A stretch of 64,000 nt of DNA from contig NZ_JAMTCH010000008.1 of assembly GCF_024171735.1 (NCBI RefSeq), forward strand, positions 62,001 through 126,000, in the 5' to 3' direction. The position numbers and the translations under genes are program-made. This DNA comes from Prauserella alba. Lineage in GTDB: Bacteria; Actinomycetota; Actinomycetes; Mycobacteriales; Pseudonocardiaceae. Of the stretch, positions 54,036-63,277 are shown in pieces. Below the pieces are notes generated by a model, which was not told where the DNA came from, made no database searches, and was given only the letters and a program-made list of their open reading frames with translations. How positions within the stretch are numbered: the stretch's first letter is position 1; each line of letters begins with the position of its first letter.

Positions 54036-54898
54036 GGTGTCCTTTCCGGAGCGGATTCGGGGGGAACGGCGCGCTCCGCGCTGCGGCGCGGGCGCATCCG
54101 GGAGAACGATGCGGAGAGGCCGAACAGCGCCACGGCGACGAGCGCGATCGTGGCGCCCGCGGCGGTTCCCGCATGCCAGGAGACGAGCAGTCCGATGATC
54201 GTCGCCGCACTGCCGAGCAGTACCGCGCCCAGCATGACCAGCGGAATCCGGTCGGCCCAGAACATGGCGGCTGCGGGAGGAGCGACCAGCAGGCCGACGA
54301 CCAGCAGCGTGCCGACGACGTGGAGCGACGACACGATCGCCAGCGTCAGCAACAGCAGCAGTGCGCCGTGTGCCAGGCGCGGGCGAAGGCCGAGGGTGGT
54401 CGCCGTGCGCCGGTCGACGCTCAGGGCGACGAACGCCCGGTGCCCGCCCGCGCACACGACGACGGCGAGCGCCAGTGCCGCGACGAGTTGCAGCAGGTCC
54501 TGCGACCGCACGGCCAGCACGTCGCCGAAGAGGATGCTGGTGAGATCCACCGCGAACGAGTCCGCCTGCGACACGATGATGACGCCTGCGGCGAGCATGG
54601 CGACGAACAGCAGGCCGATCGCGGTGTCCTGGGTGAACCGCCGTGACCGGCCGAGCACGGTGACGCCGCAGGCCATCGCGACGGCACTCAACGCCCCGCC
54701 GAGCATCAGGTTTCCGCCGGTCAGAGAGGCCACCGCGACCCCGGGCAACATGCCGTGCGCCATCGCCTCGCCGAGGAAGGCCATGCCGCGCACGACGACC
54801 CACGTGCCGGCCAGGGCACAGATCGCCGAGACGAGGATCCCTCCCCACATCGCCCGCTGGACGAACGAGACCTCGAACGGCGCGATCAACCACTCCAC
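54032..54898 (-). CDS. aztB: Zinc ABC transporter permease AztB
   Basis: A 288-residue membrane protein of the ZnuB/AztB family with eight or nine helices. It contains ALAGTWVVVRGMAFLGEAMAHG, MLPGVAVASLTGGNLMLGGALSA and SILFGDVLAVRSQDLLQLVA. The GTG at 54898 lies 7 nt after a -10 hexamer (TAGGCT), so the transcript is probably leaderless. It heads aztB-aztD-aztC-aztD paralogue, divergent from aztA across Zur-like palindromes. Confidence 0.9.
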   Translation of the reverse strand: MEWLIAPFEVSFVQRAMWGGILVSAICALAGTWVVVRGMAFLGEAMAHGMLPGVAVASLTGGNLMLGGALSAVAMACGVTVLGRSRRFTQDTAIGLLFVAMLAAGVIIVSQADSFAVDLTSILFGDVLAVRSQDLLQLVAALALAVVVCAGGHRAFVALSVDRRTATTLGLRPRLAHGALLLLLTLAIVSSLHVVGTLLVVGLLVAPPAAAMFWADRIPLVMLGAVLLGSAATIIGLLVSWHAGTAAGATIALVAVALFGLSASFSRMRPRRSAERAVPPESAPERTP

Positions 54899-54905
54899 AC
54901 GCGGT

Positions 54906-54935
54906 AGCCTAAACTGAAAACGAATTTCATTTCAA
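54906..54935 (-). promoter_or_regulatory. Leaderless promoter of aztB
   Basis: TTGAAA (54935-54930) and TAGGCT (54911-54906) on the minus strand are 18 bp apart; the GTG start at 54898 follows within 7 bp. The whole spacer is covered by a Zur-like palindrome. Confidence 0.65.
54915..54929. promoter_or_regulatory. Zur box 1
   Basis: TGAAAACGAATTTCA has perfect 5-bp arms (TGAAA/TTTCA) around 5 bp and resembles the actinobacterial Zur consensus TGAAAATGATTTTCA. It sits between the -35 and -10 of aztB. Confidence 0.75.
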
Positions 54936-54941
54936 TGAAAT
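54929..54941. promoter_or_regulatory. Overlapping AT-rich palindrome (second Zur-like site)
   Basis: ATTTCAATGAAAT is a 6-1-6 inverted repeat that shares a base with Zur box 1 and overlaps the aztB -35 element and the upstream region of aztA. It may bind a second Zur dimer for two-sided repression. Confidence 0.5.
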
Positions 54942-54964
54942 ACCCGCAGTGCCCGAGGAGAGCC

Positions 54965-55780
54965 ATGACACAGACGAGCGAGACCGGTGCCGCACCCGGA
55001 GGACGCCGCGCACCGGACTCCGACGTCCGACCGGACCCTGCGTCGCCGTCCGAACCCGGCGCGACGGCACGCGCGCCGACGGGGGTCGCCCTCGACGACG
55101 TCTCCGCCGGCTACGACGGCACACCCGTGCTGCACGGCGTGACCGCACACATCCCCCACGGGGCCGTCACCGCGATCGTCGGCCCCAACGGCGCCGGGAA
55201 GTCCACAATGGTCGGTGTGATCGCCGGGGTGATCCGGCCCGACTCCGGCACCGTGACGATGCCCGCCGCCACCAGGCCCGCACTCGTCGTCCAGCACTCC
55301 GGCCTGCCCGAACAGCTTCCGGTCACCGTGCGGGACGTCGTGCGCATGGGCCGCTGGGCCCACCGCGGACCGTGGCGCAGGCTCCGCCGGGACGACCACC
55401 GGCTCGTCGAGGACGCACTCGGCCACCTCGGTATCGCCCACCTCGCCCGGCGGCGCCTCAGTACCCTCTCCGGCGGGCAACGCCAGCGCGCGCTCGTCGC
55501 GCAAGGACTCGTACAGCACTCCGACGTCTTGCTGCTCGACGAACCGGCCGCCGGGTTGGACGTCGCCGCCCAGGACACGATCGCGGCGGCGCTCCGCAAG
55601 GCAGCCGGCGACGGCACCGCCGCCGTCCACGTGACCCACGACCTCGCCGAGGCCGATCGCGCCGACCACTGCGTCCTGATCACCGGCGGCCGCGTCCTCG
55701 CCGAGGGCAGTCCCACCGACGTGCTGACCCACGAGGCCGTCGACCACGCCTGGGGCCTCGACCGCTACCGCGGCAGGTGA
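54965..55780 (+). CDS. aztA: Zinc ABC transporter ATP-binding protein AztA
   Basis: A 271-residue ATPase with Walker A IVGPNGAGKSTMVGVIAG, signature LSGGQRQRALVAQGL, Walker B VLLLDEPAAGLD and H-loop VHVTHD. The first 35 residues are a hydrophilic, proline- and arginine-rich extension before the core. ATG 54965 follows GAGGAG. It completes the Azt-type zinc importer with the divergent aztB and aztC, and its transcription is expected to be zinc-repressed through the shared Zur site. Confidence 0.9.
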   Translation: MTQTSETGAAPGGRRAPDSDVRPDPASPSEPGATARAPTGVALDDVSAGYDGTPVLHGVTAHIPHGAVTAIVGPNGAGKSTMVGVIAGVIRPDSGTVTMPAATRPALVVQHSGLPEQLPVTVRDVVRMGRWAHRGPWRRLRRDDHRLVEDALGHLGIAHLARRRLSTLSGGQRQRALVAQGLVQHSDVLLLDEPAAGLDVAAQDTIAAALRKAAGDGTAAVHVTHDLAEADRADHCVLITGGRVLAEGSPTDVLTHEAVDHAWGLDRYRGR

Positions 55781-55814
55781 TGCACCCGCGGCACCGGCAC
55801 CCGCTGCCACGTCC

Positions 55815-57194
55815 TCACCTGAGGTGCCCGGCCGCAACAGATGTCGGCGCGGCGCCACGCCGGGGAGTTCCGGCCACGACGGCGGACGCGGCCACCAACG
55901 CGAGGGTCATCAGGACGAAGGCGGCCCTGTCGGTGCCGTACGCGGCGGTCGCCGTGGACGCCGCCGCGAGGCCGGCGGCGCCGCCGAACTGCTTCGAGGT
56001 GTTCATCAGGCCGGACGCGGCACCGGCATGGCCTGCTCGGACGCCGGTGGTGACAACGGTGGCCAACGGCGTGTTCAACAGTCCCCCGCCGATGCCGATC
56101 ACGACGCTCGGAACCAGGAAGGAGACGGCGAAGGGGCCGCGGGTCACCAGCGCGAACCAGACCAGTCCGGGCACGGCGATCGCGGCGCCGGCCACGACGA
56201 GAATCCGCGGGGCGTACCGGCTCATCAGGCGCGGCGCGACCCAGAGGTTGACGGCGAGCGTCGCCACGATCAGCGGAACGAAGGCCATACCGGCCTGAAT
56301 CGGCGTGTACCCGAGCTGGGTCTGCATGCGGTAGGTGAGGAAGAACCACAGTCCCATCTGGAAACAGGATGCCGTCAGCGCGGTCGCGACGTTGCCGGCC
56401 ACGATGGTCCGGTCCCGCAGCAGCGCGCTCGGCACCAGGGGGTGACGGCTGCGCCGCTGCTGCACCACGAGCAGTGCCAGCAGTACGCAGGCACCACCGC
56501 CGGCCACGGCGGGCAGCATCCCGGCCGCCGGGTCGCCCGCCGACGACAGTGCGTAGGCCGCGCCCGTGAAGGCGCCGGTGGCCAGCCCGGCGCCGGCGAG
56601 CCCGATCCGCCCGCCACGGCGTTCGTCGACGCTCCGCCGGTGCAGGACAGCGGCGGCGACCACGACGACGGCACCGATGGGCAGGTTGATCAGCAGGGTG
56701 AGCCGCCACGAGATCAGATCGGTGAGCACCCCGCTGACGACGTTGCCGAGGCCACCTCCCGCGAGGCCGACGCCGGTCCAGATCGCGATCGCGCGCGTGC
56801 GGCCCGGCCCCTCGGCGTGCGTGACCGTCAGGAGCGTGAAGGTGGCAGGCGAGACGACGGCGGCGGCGAGACCCTGCGCGGCCCGCGCGAGGACGAGTAC
56901 CCAGCCCTCGGTGGCGAGGCCGCCGATCGTGCCCGCCAGCGCGAAGGCACCGGCACCCCAGGCCAGCATCCGTGCGGTGCCGACAACGTCGGCCAGCCTC
57001 GCGCCGACCAGCAGCACCCCGGCGAAGCCGAGGCCGTAGGCCATCGCCACCCACGATGCCGCGACCCTGCCGAGACCGAGTTCGGCCTGGACCGACGGCA
57101 GCGCGATGTTCACCACGGAGACGTCCAGCACGACGGACAGCTGGGCCAGGCAGGACGTCCACAGACCGAGTCGCCGCACCGCAGCATCCACCAC
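55815..57194 (-). CDS. DHA2 family MFS drug exporter
   Basis: A 459-residue major facilitator of the 14-helix DHA2 (EmrB/QacA) group. Motif A-like LVGARLADVVGTARML and motif C-like GVGLAGGGLGNVVSG are seen, plus DVSVVNIALPSVQAEL in helix 1, the DHA2 motif D1. It would export hydrophobic compounds using the proton gradient. It starts with GTG 57194 and is divergent from a TetR gene, with the twin operators in between, so it is probably induced by its substrate through that repressor. Confidence 0.92.
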   Translation of the reverse strand: MVDAAVRRLGLWTSCLAQLSVVLDVSVVNIALPSVQAELGLGRVAASWVAMAYGLGFAGVLLVGARLADVVGTARMLAWGAGAFALAGTIGGLATEGWVLVLARAAQGLAAAVVSPATFTLLTVTHAEGPGRTRAIAIWTGVGLAGGGLGNVVSGVLTDLISWRLTLLINLPIGAVVVVAAAVLHRRSVDERRGGRIGLAGAGLATGAFTGAAYALSSAGDPAAGMLPAVAGGGACVLLALLVVQQRRSRHPLVPSALLRDRTIVAGNVATALTASCFQMGLWFFLTYRMQTQLGYTPIQAGMAFVPLIVATLAVNLWVAPRLMSRYAPRILVVAGAAIAVPGLVWFALVTRGPFAVSFLVPSVVIGIGGGLLNTPLATVVTTGVRAGHAGAASGLMNTSKQFGGAAGLAAASTATAAYGTDRAAFVLMTLALVAASAVVAGTPRRGAAPTSVAAGHLR

Positions 57195-57200
57195 CTTGTC

Positions 57201-57216
57201 TGATACAGCTGTATCA
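57201..57216. promoter_or_regulatory. TetR operator 1
   Basis: TGATACAGCTGTATCA is a perfect 16-bp palindrome just upstream of the MFS gene. Together with the second copy it covers the divergent promoter region. Confidence 0.85.
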
Positions 57217-57221
57217 ACGAA

Positions 57222-57237
57222 TGATACGAATGTATCA
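57222..57237. promoter_or_regulatory. TetR operator 2
   Basis: TGATACGAATGTATCA repeats the TGATAC/GTATCA arms with a different centre, exactly 21 bp from operator 1, i.e. two helical turns. It lies upstream of the TetR gene. Confidence 0.85.
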
Positions 57238-57262
57238 AGACCGAACGGGAGGAAGGCCGCGG

Positions 57263-57850
57263 ATGCCCGAGAGCCGACGCAGGGACGAGATCATGAGCGC
57301 GGTCGAGCGCCTCCTCGCGCGGGGCGGCGTCGACGCGGTGACCATGCGCGCCGTGGCCACCGAGGCCGGCGTGTCACTCCGGCTCGTCCAGTACTACGGC
57401 CGGACCAAGGACGACCTGCTCGGTGCCACCCTCGACCGGCTCGCCGATCGCAGCATCGAGCGGTGGCGCAACCGTTCCGCGCACCCCGATTCCACCGGCC
57501 CGGCCGTCGACCGCATCCGCGAGTTTCTCCGCGAGGCCCTGCCCACGGACGAGCCGAGCAGGGGTTTTCACCGGGTCGGCGTCTCCCTCGAGGCCCTCGC
57601 GATCACCCGACCGGGCGCGGCGGGGCGTGCCTACCAGCGACACCTCGACGGTCTCGCCGACCACCTCGCCGACACTCTCCGCTCCGGTACCCACCTGGAG
57701 GCGACCTCCGCACGATTGCTCGCACTCGAAGTCATGGCCCTCGCCCACGGGCTGGGGACGCTCCTGATGGCCGGACGGATCGACCGGCGGGACGCCGAAT
57801 CCCAGACGGAGGACTACCTGGAACGACTCCGCCCGCGGCTGTCGTCGTGA
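57263..57850 (+). CDS. TetR family transcriptional regulator
   Basis: A 195-residue repressor with an N-terminal helix-turn-helix (RRDEIMSAVERLLARGGVDAV, then TMRAVATEAGVSLRLVQYYG) and a helical ligand-binding domain. The ATG at 57263 has GGGAGGAAGG upstream; longer frames cross the operators. Divergent from the DHA2 exporter and most likely its repressor and its own. The ligand is unknown. Confidence 0.9.
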   Translation: MPESRRRDEIMSAVERLLARGGVDAVTMRAVATEAGVSLRLVQYYGRTKDDLLGATLDRLADRSIERWRNRSAHPDSTGPAVDRIREFLREALPTDEPSRGFHRVGVSLEALAITRPGAAGRAYQRHLDGLADHLADTLRSGTHLEATSARLLALEVMALAHGLGTLLMAGRIDRRDAESQTEDYLERLRPRLSS

Positions 57851-57950
57851 CGGCCCCACTCGCCGGCACATCTGGTGCCACGTCGCGCAGGTATGTACGC
57901 TGTGCGCCCGGCTGTTCAGTATGCGTACGAACGTGACCGAGGAGGGTCGC

Positions 57951-59225
57951 ATGACCACGGCCGACGGCGACGGAGCGGCTGCGCCGCCCGCTCCACCTCC
58001 GCACCGGTTCGAACGCCCTCCCCGTCCGCTGCCGAACAGACACACGCTCCGCCGGGACGTCGGTGCGGGATACGCCACCAACGGTCTCGTCGGCATGGTG
58101 TTCGCCGCCACGGGACCCATCGCGGTGATCATGTCCGTCGGGGTCTCCGGCGGCCTGTCCACCACCCAGCTCTCGTCGTGGATCTTCGGGATCTTCTTCC
58201 TCAACGGCCTGCTGACCCTGCTCGCATCGTGGCTGTACCGCCAGCCGCTCGCGTTCTTCTGGACCATCCCCGGCACCGTCGTGGTCGGCGACTCCCTCGA
58301 TCACCTCACGTGGGCCGAAGTGCTGGGCGCGTTCGTCGTCACGGCGCTGCTGATCCTGCTCGTCGGGCTCACCGGCTGGGTACGTCGCGTGATGGCGGCG
58401 CTGCCGATGCCGATCGTCATGGCGATGGTCGCGGGCGTCTTCCTGCAGTTCGGCCTCGATCTCGTCGGCGCCTTCGGCGTCGACCCGGGTGTCGCCGTGC
58501 CGATGGTGGCCGTGTTCCTGCTGCTCAGCGTGGTGACCGGTCTCGGGAAGTGCATCCCGCCGATCCTCGGCGCGCTCCTCGCGGGCGTCGCGGCCGTCGC
58601 ACTCTCCGGCCGGTTCGACCCCGCGGGCGACACGGCGTGGCTGGCCCAGCCGATGCTGCAGGCACCGCAGTGGTCCTGGCAGGCGATCCTCGAACTCGTC
58701 GTTCCGCTGGCCCTCACCGTGCTGGTGGTGCAGAACGGGCAGGGCATCGCCGTCCTCAAGCAGGCCGGTCACGAACCGCCGGTCAACGTCGCCACGGTGG
58801 CCTGCGGCCTGTGGTCCCTGCCCGCCGCCGCGGTCGGTGCGGTGTCCACGTGCCTGACCGGGCCCACGAACGCGCTGCTCACCGCGTCCGGGCGACGACA
58901 ACGCCACTACATCGCGGGCATGGTGTGCGGCGTGCTCGCCATGCTCGTCGGCCTGCTCGCACCGGCGTTCGTGCAGCTCATGCTGGCCACCCCGGAGGCG
59001 TTCATCGCCGTCCTCGGCGGCCTCGCCATGCTGCGCGCACTCCAAGGGGCGTTCGTGAGCGCCTTCGGCGGCCGGTTCAGTCTCGGCGCCCTCGTCGCCT
59101 TCGTCGTGACCGTTTCCGACGTCGCCCCGCTGAACATCAGCGCCGCGTTCTGGGGACTGATCGCCGGGCTCGCGGTCTCGGCGCTCATGGAACGCGGCGA
59201 CATCACCACCCGCCGCACAGCCTGA
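57951..59225 (+). CDS. benE: BenE family benzoate/proton symporter
   Basis: A 424-residue transporter of the BenE family, related to nucleobase transporters, with about 12 helices. Family segments are GGLSTTQLSSWIFGIFFLNGL, FFWTIPGTVVVGDSL and FVVTVSDVAPLNISAAFWGLIAG (shown in part). Known members take up benzoate. A proline- and alanine-rich N-terminal tail of 30 residues precedes the first helix. No benzoate catabolic genes are in the window, so the substrate is inferred from the family. GAGGAGGG precedes the ATG at 57951; it converges with the PAC2 gene. Confidence 0.88.
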   Translation: MTTADGDGAAAPPAPPPHRFERPPRPLPNRHTLRRDVGAGYATNGLVGMVFAATGPIAVIMSVGVSGGLSTTQLSSWIFGIFFLNGLLTLLASWLYRQPLAFFWTIPGTVVVGDSLDHLTWAEVLGAFVVTALLILLVGLTGWVRRVMAALPMPIVMAMVAGVFLQFGLDLVGAFGVDPGVAVPMVAVFLLLSVVTGLGKCIPPILGALLAGVAAVALSGRFDPAGDTAWLAQPMLQAPQWSWQAILELVVPLALTVLVVQNGQGIAVLKQAGHEPPVNVATVACGLWSLPAAAVGAVSTCLTGPTNALLTASGRRQRHYIAGMVCGVLAMLVGLLAPAFVQLMLATPEAFIAVLGGLAMLRALQGAFVSAFGGRFSLGALVAFVVTVSDVAPLNISAAFWGLIAGLAVSALMERGDITTRRTA

Positions 59226-59236
59226 CGGGCACCGGT

Positions 59237-59258
59237 GCCCGGAGGCCCGCCGCCGGGC
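59237..59258. terminator. Possible terminator between convergent benE and PAC2 genes
   Basis: GCCCGG (59237-59242) and CCGGGC (59253-59258) form a GC-rich stem in the 39-bp gap; an outer TGACGGG/CCCGTCA pair (59223-59229, 59261-59267) extends into both stop regions. No T-run. Confidence 0.4.
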
Positions 59259-59264
59259 GCCCCG

Positions 59265-60167
59265 TCAGTCCTGCTCGGTGCCCGGCTGTTGGGCGAGGAA
59301 CTGCTCGAACTCGGTCGCCAACTCGTCCCCGGTCGGCATCTCGGCGTCACCCACCAACAGGTTGTCGGCCGACGACGTGAACGCGTCGTACTGCTCCTCG
59401 AGCGAGTGCACCACGCTCGCCGCCTCGTCCGAATCCTTGACCTGGCGTTCGACCTCGACCTCGGCGCGCCGGGCGGCCTCGCGCAACGCGTCGTCCGGCA
59501 ACCGCAGGCCCGCGACCTTCTGCACGGCGTCGAGGAGCGTCAGCGCCGCCACCGGATAGCGCGACTGCGACAGGTAGTGCGGCACGTGCGCGGCGAACCC
59601 CGCCGCGTCGTGGCCCGCCTGCCCCAGGCGGAACTCGAGCAGCGCCTCCGCACTGCCCGGCACCTGAGCGCGGTTGAACGTGGGGCTGAACTGGCGCACC
59701 AGCTCCGTCCGGGTCGCGTGCGCCGTGACCCCGAGCGGACGCGTGTGCGGCACACCCATCGGGATCCCCTGGAACTGCACGCTCAGCCGGACCTTCCACC
59801 GCTCGATCAGCCTGCGCACCGCCTCGGCGAACAGCTCCCACTCACGATCCGGCTCGGGGCCGGTGAGCAGCAACATCGGCGTCTCGTCCGCGTCGTGCAG
59901 GAGGCGCACCGTCAGCTCCGGCGCCTGGTAGTCGGCCCAGCCGTCGCCGTCCCACGTCATCGCCGGCCTGCGCGACCGGTAGTCGATGAGCCGGTCGACG
60001 TCGAAGCGCGCCACCACCGGACCGTCGAACGTCTCGGTGAGGTGTTCGCTCAGCAGTTCGCCCGCGTTGCCCGCGTCGACGTAACCGTCCAGGTGGTACA
60101 GCAGGACCGCACCGTCGAGCACCGGCACGTCGGAATCGACCACGTACAACTCGTCCGCATCGGCCAT
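59265..60167 (-). CDS. PAC2 family protein
   Basis: A 300-residue PAC2-type protein, related to archaeal and eukaryotic proteasome assembly chaperones. Diagnostic pieces are VLLYHLDGYVDAGNAGELLSEHL near the start, MLLLTGPEPDREWELFAEAV, GIPMGVPHTRPLGVTAHAT and GFAAHVPHYLSQSRYPVAAL (in parts). Actinobacteria have proteasomes and PAC2 proteins are widespread there, but their role is not established. The C-terminal third is acidic and helical. Confidence 0.88.
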   Translation of the reverse strand: MADADELYVVDSDVPVLDGAVLLYHLDGYVDAGNAGELLSEHLTETFDGPVVARFDVDRLIDYRSRRPAMTWDGDGWADYQAPELTVRLLHDADETPMLLLTGPEPDREWELFAEAVRRLIERWKVRLSVQFQGIPMGVPHTRPLGVTAHATRTELVRQFSPTFNRAQVPGSAEALLEFRLGQAGHDAAGFAAHVPHYLSQSRYPVAALTLLDAVQKVAGLRLPDDALREAARRAEVEVERQVKDSDEAASVVHSLEEQYDAFTSSADNLLVGDAEMPTGDELATEFEQFLAQQPGTEQD

Positions 60168-60279
60168 GTCGCCACCTCCTCCTCGGCCATCGCGTCGCTG
60201 TCCGCACCGCCCGGCCGTGTCGAGGCGGGGCGCGCACCAGCCGCGATGGGTGGTTGCCGGCGCCCCACTGCGCCCGTCG

Positions 60280-61725
60280 CTACCGTTGCTTCTTCGGCTT
60301 CTTCTCCCTCACCCGTACGTTGATCCGCACCGGTGAGCCGTGGAACCCGAACCGCTCCCGGAACTTGCGCTCAACGAACCGGCGGTAGCCGGCCTCGAGG
60401 AAGCCCGTCGTGAACAACACCAGAGTAGGCGGGCGGATTCCCGCCTGGGTCGCGAAAAGCACCTTCGGCTGTTTACCGCCGCGTACCGGAGGGGGCGTCG
60501 CCGCGACCAGATCCGACAGCCAGCTGTTCAGCTGGCCGGTCGGGACCCGCTGATCCCACGAGGCGAGCGACGTCCGCAGCGCCGGCGCGAGCTTGCGCAC
60601 CGCGCGCCCGGTCAAGGCCGACACGTTGACCCGTTCGGCCCACGGCACCCGCACCAGGCCGCGGTCGATCTCCCGTTCCAGCTGATGCCTGCGGTCGTCG
60701 TCGACCAGGTCCCACTTGTTGAAGGCGAGCACGAGCGCGCGGCCCGCCTCCGAGACCATCGTGATGATCCGCAGGTCCTGTTCGGACAGTGGCTCGCTCG
60801 CGTCGAGCAGCACGATCACCACTTCGGCCGCGTCGATCGCCGTCTTGGTCCGCAGCGACGCGTAGTACTCCATGCCACTGGCCGTCTGGACACGCTTGCG
60901 CAGCCCCGCGGTGTCGACGAACCGCCAGTCCTGCCCGTCGAGTTCCACGAGCGAGTCGACCGGATCGACCGTCGTACCGGCCACATCGTCCACAACGGAT
61001 CGTTGCTCACCGGTGATCTTGTTCAGCAGGCTCGACTTCCCGACGTTGGGCTTGCCGACCAGCGCCACCCGCCGCGGGCCCGCGACCGGTGCTCGCCGTT
61101 CCCGCGGCGCCTCCGGCAGCGCCTCGAGAATCGTGTCGAGCAGATCGCCGGAGCTGCGTCCGTGCAGTGCGCTCACCGGATGCGGCTCGCCGAGCCCCAA
61201 CGACCACAGCGACGCCGTCTCGGCGATCAGCCGCTGGTCGTCGACCTTGTTCGCCGCCAGGATCACCGGGCGTTTCGACCGGCGCAACACCTTCGCGACG
61301 GCTTCGTCCGTGGCGCTGGCCCCGACGGTCGCGTCGACCACGAGCAACACCGCATCCGATGTGGACATCGCCAGTTCGGCCTGCTCGGTCACCGAACGCT
61401 GCAGGCCGTCGGCGTCCGGTTCCCAGCCGCCGGTGTCGACGAGCGTGAACCGCCTGCCGCCCCACAGGGCGTCGTAGGCCACCCGGTCGCGCGTCACCCC
61501 CGGCACGTCCTGCACGACCGCCTCCCGGCGGCCCAGAATCCGGTTGACCAGCGTCGACTTGCCCACGTTCGGCCTGCCGACCACGGCCAGCACGGGTTGC
61601 GCGCCCACGACCCCGCCGTCGTCGCTTCCCGACTGGGCCCCCAGCTCGTCGAGGCGGGCGAACTCGGCCTCGTCGGACCAGGTGCCGTCGACCTCGCCGG
61701 AGGCCGTGCCGTCTGCTTCGGTCAT
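60280..61725 (-). CDS. der: Ribosome-associated GTPase Der (EngA)
   Basis: A 481-residue double-GTPase acting in 50S subunit assembly. Domain 1 has [25 protein letters not shown] and DTGGW; its NKxD motif is ANKVD. Domain 2 has [23 protein letters not shown] and FNKWD. The C-terminal KH-like domain ends KPKKQR-like basic residues. A 40-residue acidic N-terminal extension precedes domain 1, usual in actinobacteria. The ATG at 61725 lies 2 bp after the plsC stop, giving the order cmk-plsC-der. Confidence 0.95.
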   Translation of the reverse strand: MTEADGTASGEVDGTWSDEAEFARLDELGAQSGSDDGGVVGAQPVLAVVGRPNVGKSTLVNRILGRREAVVQDVPGVTRDRVAYDALWGGRRFTLVDTGGWEPDADGLQRSVTEQAELAMSTSDAVLLVVDATVGASATDEAVAKVLRRSKRPVILAANKVDDQRLIAETASLWSLGLGEPHPVSALHGRSSGDLLDTILEALPEAPRERRAPVAGPRRVALVGKPNVGKSSLLNKITGEQRSVVDDVAGTTVDPVDSLVELDGQDWRFVDTAGLRKRVQTASGMEYYASLRTKTAIDAAEVVIVLLDASEPLSEQDLRIITMVSEAGRALVLAFNKWDLVDDDRRHQLEREIDRGLVRVPWAERVNVSALTGRAVRKLAPALRTSLASWDQRVPTGQLNSWLSDLVAATPPPVRGGKQPKVLFATQAGIRPPTLVLFTTGFLEAGYRRFVERKFRERFGFHGSPVRINVRVREKKPKKQR

Positions 61726-61727
61726 CG

Positions 61728-62402
61728 CTACTGTTTCTCTTCCCTGTCGCTGTGCCTGGTCGCGTCGACGCGGGAGACCAGGTCGGCGAGCGTCCCGCGG
61801 ATGTGTTCGGTGGCGTCGGCCAGCCCGCTGCGGCCGCGGCCGACCTCCAGTGTGAACGGTTCCCCCGCGACGACGTCCACCGCGGGGCGCAGCCGTCTGC
61901 GCTGCAGTTCCGGCGGGCGCAGCGTGCCACGCACCGCCACGGGCTGCACCACCGCACCGGAGTTGCGCACCAGCCACGCCGCACCGTGATGTGCCGAGGT
62001 CACCTCGCCCCTGCCGCGAGTGCCCTCGGGAAAGACTCCCACGAGCCCGCCGCCGGCCAGCACGCCGGTCGCCGTCGTCAGTGCCGTCCGGTCCGGCGCT
62101 CCCCTGGTCACCGGGACCTGCCCGATCCGCCGCAGCCACGGTCCCGCCGTCGCGTCGAACATCTCGTCCTTGACCAGGAACACCGATCGCCGCGGAAGCA
62201 GACCGAACAACAGCTGCGGTTCGATCATCGTGCTGTGGTTGGCCACGAGCACCACAGGGCCGGTGCGCGGCACCCGCTCCATACCCGTGACTCGCAAGCG
62301 GTACGCGGGCCGGTACAGGTTACGGGCGATCGTCCGGCCGAGGTCGTGCAACCACGGCACGGCACCGTCCGGCAACTCGCCGGATCCCGCCGGTCCGCTC
62401 AC
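61728..62402 (-). CDS. 1-acylglycerol-3-phosphate acyltransferase (PlsC family)
   Basis: A 224-residue membrane-associated acyltransferase making phosphatidic acid from lysophosphatidic acid. The catalytic NHSTMIE (NHxxxxD-like, with glutamate at the last position) and the FPEGTRGRG motif are clear, and [23 protein letters not shown] separates them (in part). The GTG at 62402 overlaps the cmk stop (GTGA), so the genes are coupled; the long frame upstream is a shadow of cmk. Confidence 0.9.
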   Translation of the reverse strand: MSGPAGSGELPDGAVPWLHDLGRTIARNLYRPAYRLRVTGMERVPRTGPVVLVANHSTMIEPQLLFGLLPRRSVFLVKDEMFDATAGPWLRRIGQVPVTRGAPDRTALTTATGVLAGGGLVGVFPEGTRGRGEVTSAHHGAAWLVRNSGAVVQPVAVRGTLRPPELQRRRLRPAVDVVAGEPFTLEVGRGRSGLADATEHIRGTLADLVSRVDATRHSDREEKQ

Positions 62403-63124
62403 CGGCACGGCTCGACCACGTCCTCGTCGAGCAGTCCCCGCGTGCTCGCCAGTTCGGTCAGTGCCACGAGCACCTGTTCGATCGACAGGTCGGACGTGTC
62501 GAACTCGACCGCGTCCTCGGCCGGCCGCAACGGCGAGGACACCCTGCTCGAGTCGAGCCGGTCGCGGCGTTCCACCGACGCCAGCACGGCGGCCTGGTCG
62601 GTCTCCCTCCCCGCGGCGGTGTCCTGGGCACCCCTGCGGGCCGCCCGGACCTCCGCCGACGCGGTGAGGAACACCTTCAACGGCGCGTCCGGCGCCACGA
62701 CGGTGCCGATGTCGCGGCCGTCGACAACGACGCCGCCCGCTTCCCGCGCCACCTCCTCGATGAGGGTCCGCTGCCGCTGCACCAGCAACTCGCGCACCTC
62801 CGGCACGGCGGACACGGCCGAGACAGCGGCGTCGACCCGGGGCGTCCGGATCGTCTCTCCGACGTCCGTGCCGTCGAGCCGCGCACCCGGCGTGGCCGGA
62901 TCGGTGGCCACCTCGCACCGCACCGCCCTCGCGAGCGCCGCCACGGCGTCCGCGTCCAGCGGGTCGACGCCCGCGTCGAGGACCGCCAGTGTCACCACGC
63001 GGTACATCGCACCCGTGTCGAGGTACCCGGCGCCCAGTTTGGCCGCCAGTTTCCGCGCCACCGTGGTCTTACCCGTCCCCGACGGCCCGTCGAGGGCGAC
63101 CACGCCGCGTAGGGCTCCCGTCAC
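62399..63124 (-). CDS. cmk: Cytidylate kinase
   Basis: A 241-residue (d)CMP kinase. The P-loop is ALDGPSGTGKTTVARKLA, followed by YLDTGAMYRVVTLAVL, the CMP-binding VVVDGRDIGTVVAPDA and the lid-region RRGAQDTAAGRETDQAAVLA. It supplies CDP for DNA and lipid nucleotide synthesis. First gene of cmk-plsC-der. The 153-bp gap upstream to the antiporter gene contains nothing recognisable. Confidence 0.94.
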   Translation of the reverse strand: MTGALRGVVALDGPSGTGKTTVARKLAAKLGAGYLDTGAMYRVVTLAVLDAGVDPLDADAVAALARAVRCEVATDPATPGARLDGTDVGETIRTPRVDAAVSAVSAVPEVRELLVQRQRTLIEEVAREAGGVVVDGRDIGTVVAPDAPLKVFLTASAEVRAARRGAQDTAAGRETDQAAVLASVERRDRLDSSRVSSPLRPAEDAVEFDTSDLSIEQVLVALTELASTRGLLDEDVVEPCR

Positions 63125-63277
63125 CGACGTCTCCTCGCTACTCGCTTGCGTCCGCGCACCAGTGGGGACCGGTCACCCGCGCCGGCCCGTGCCGCCCTCG
63201 CAGGCGCACCACGGTCCGTGCGACGCCGCGTCCCGCCCGCGTGCCGCGCTGTGCTGCCGTCCCATTCTGCCCGGTCG

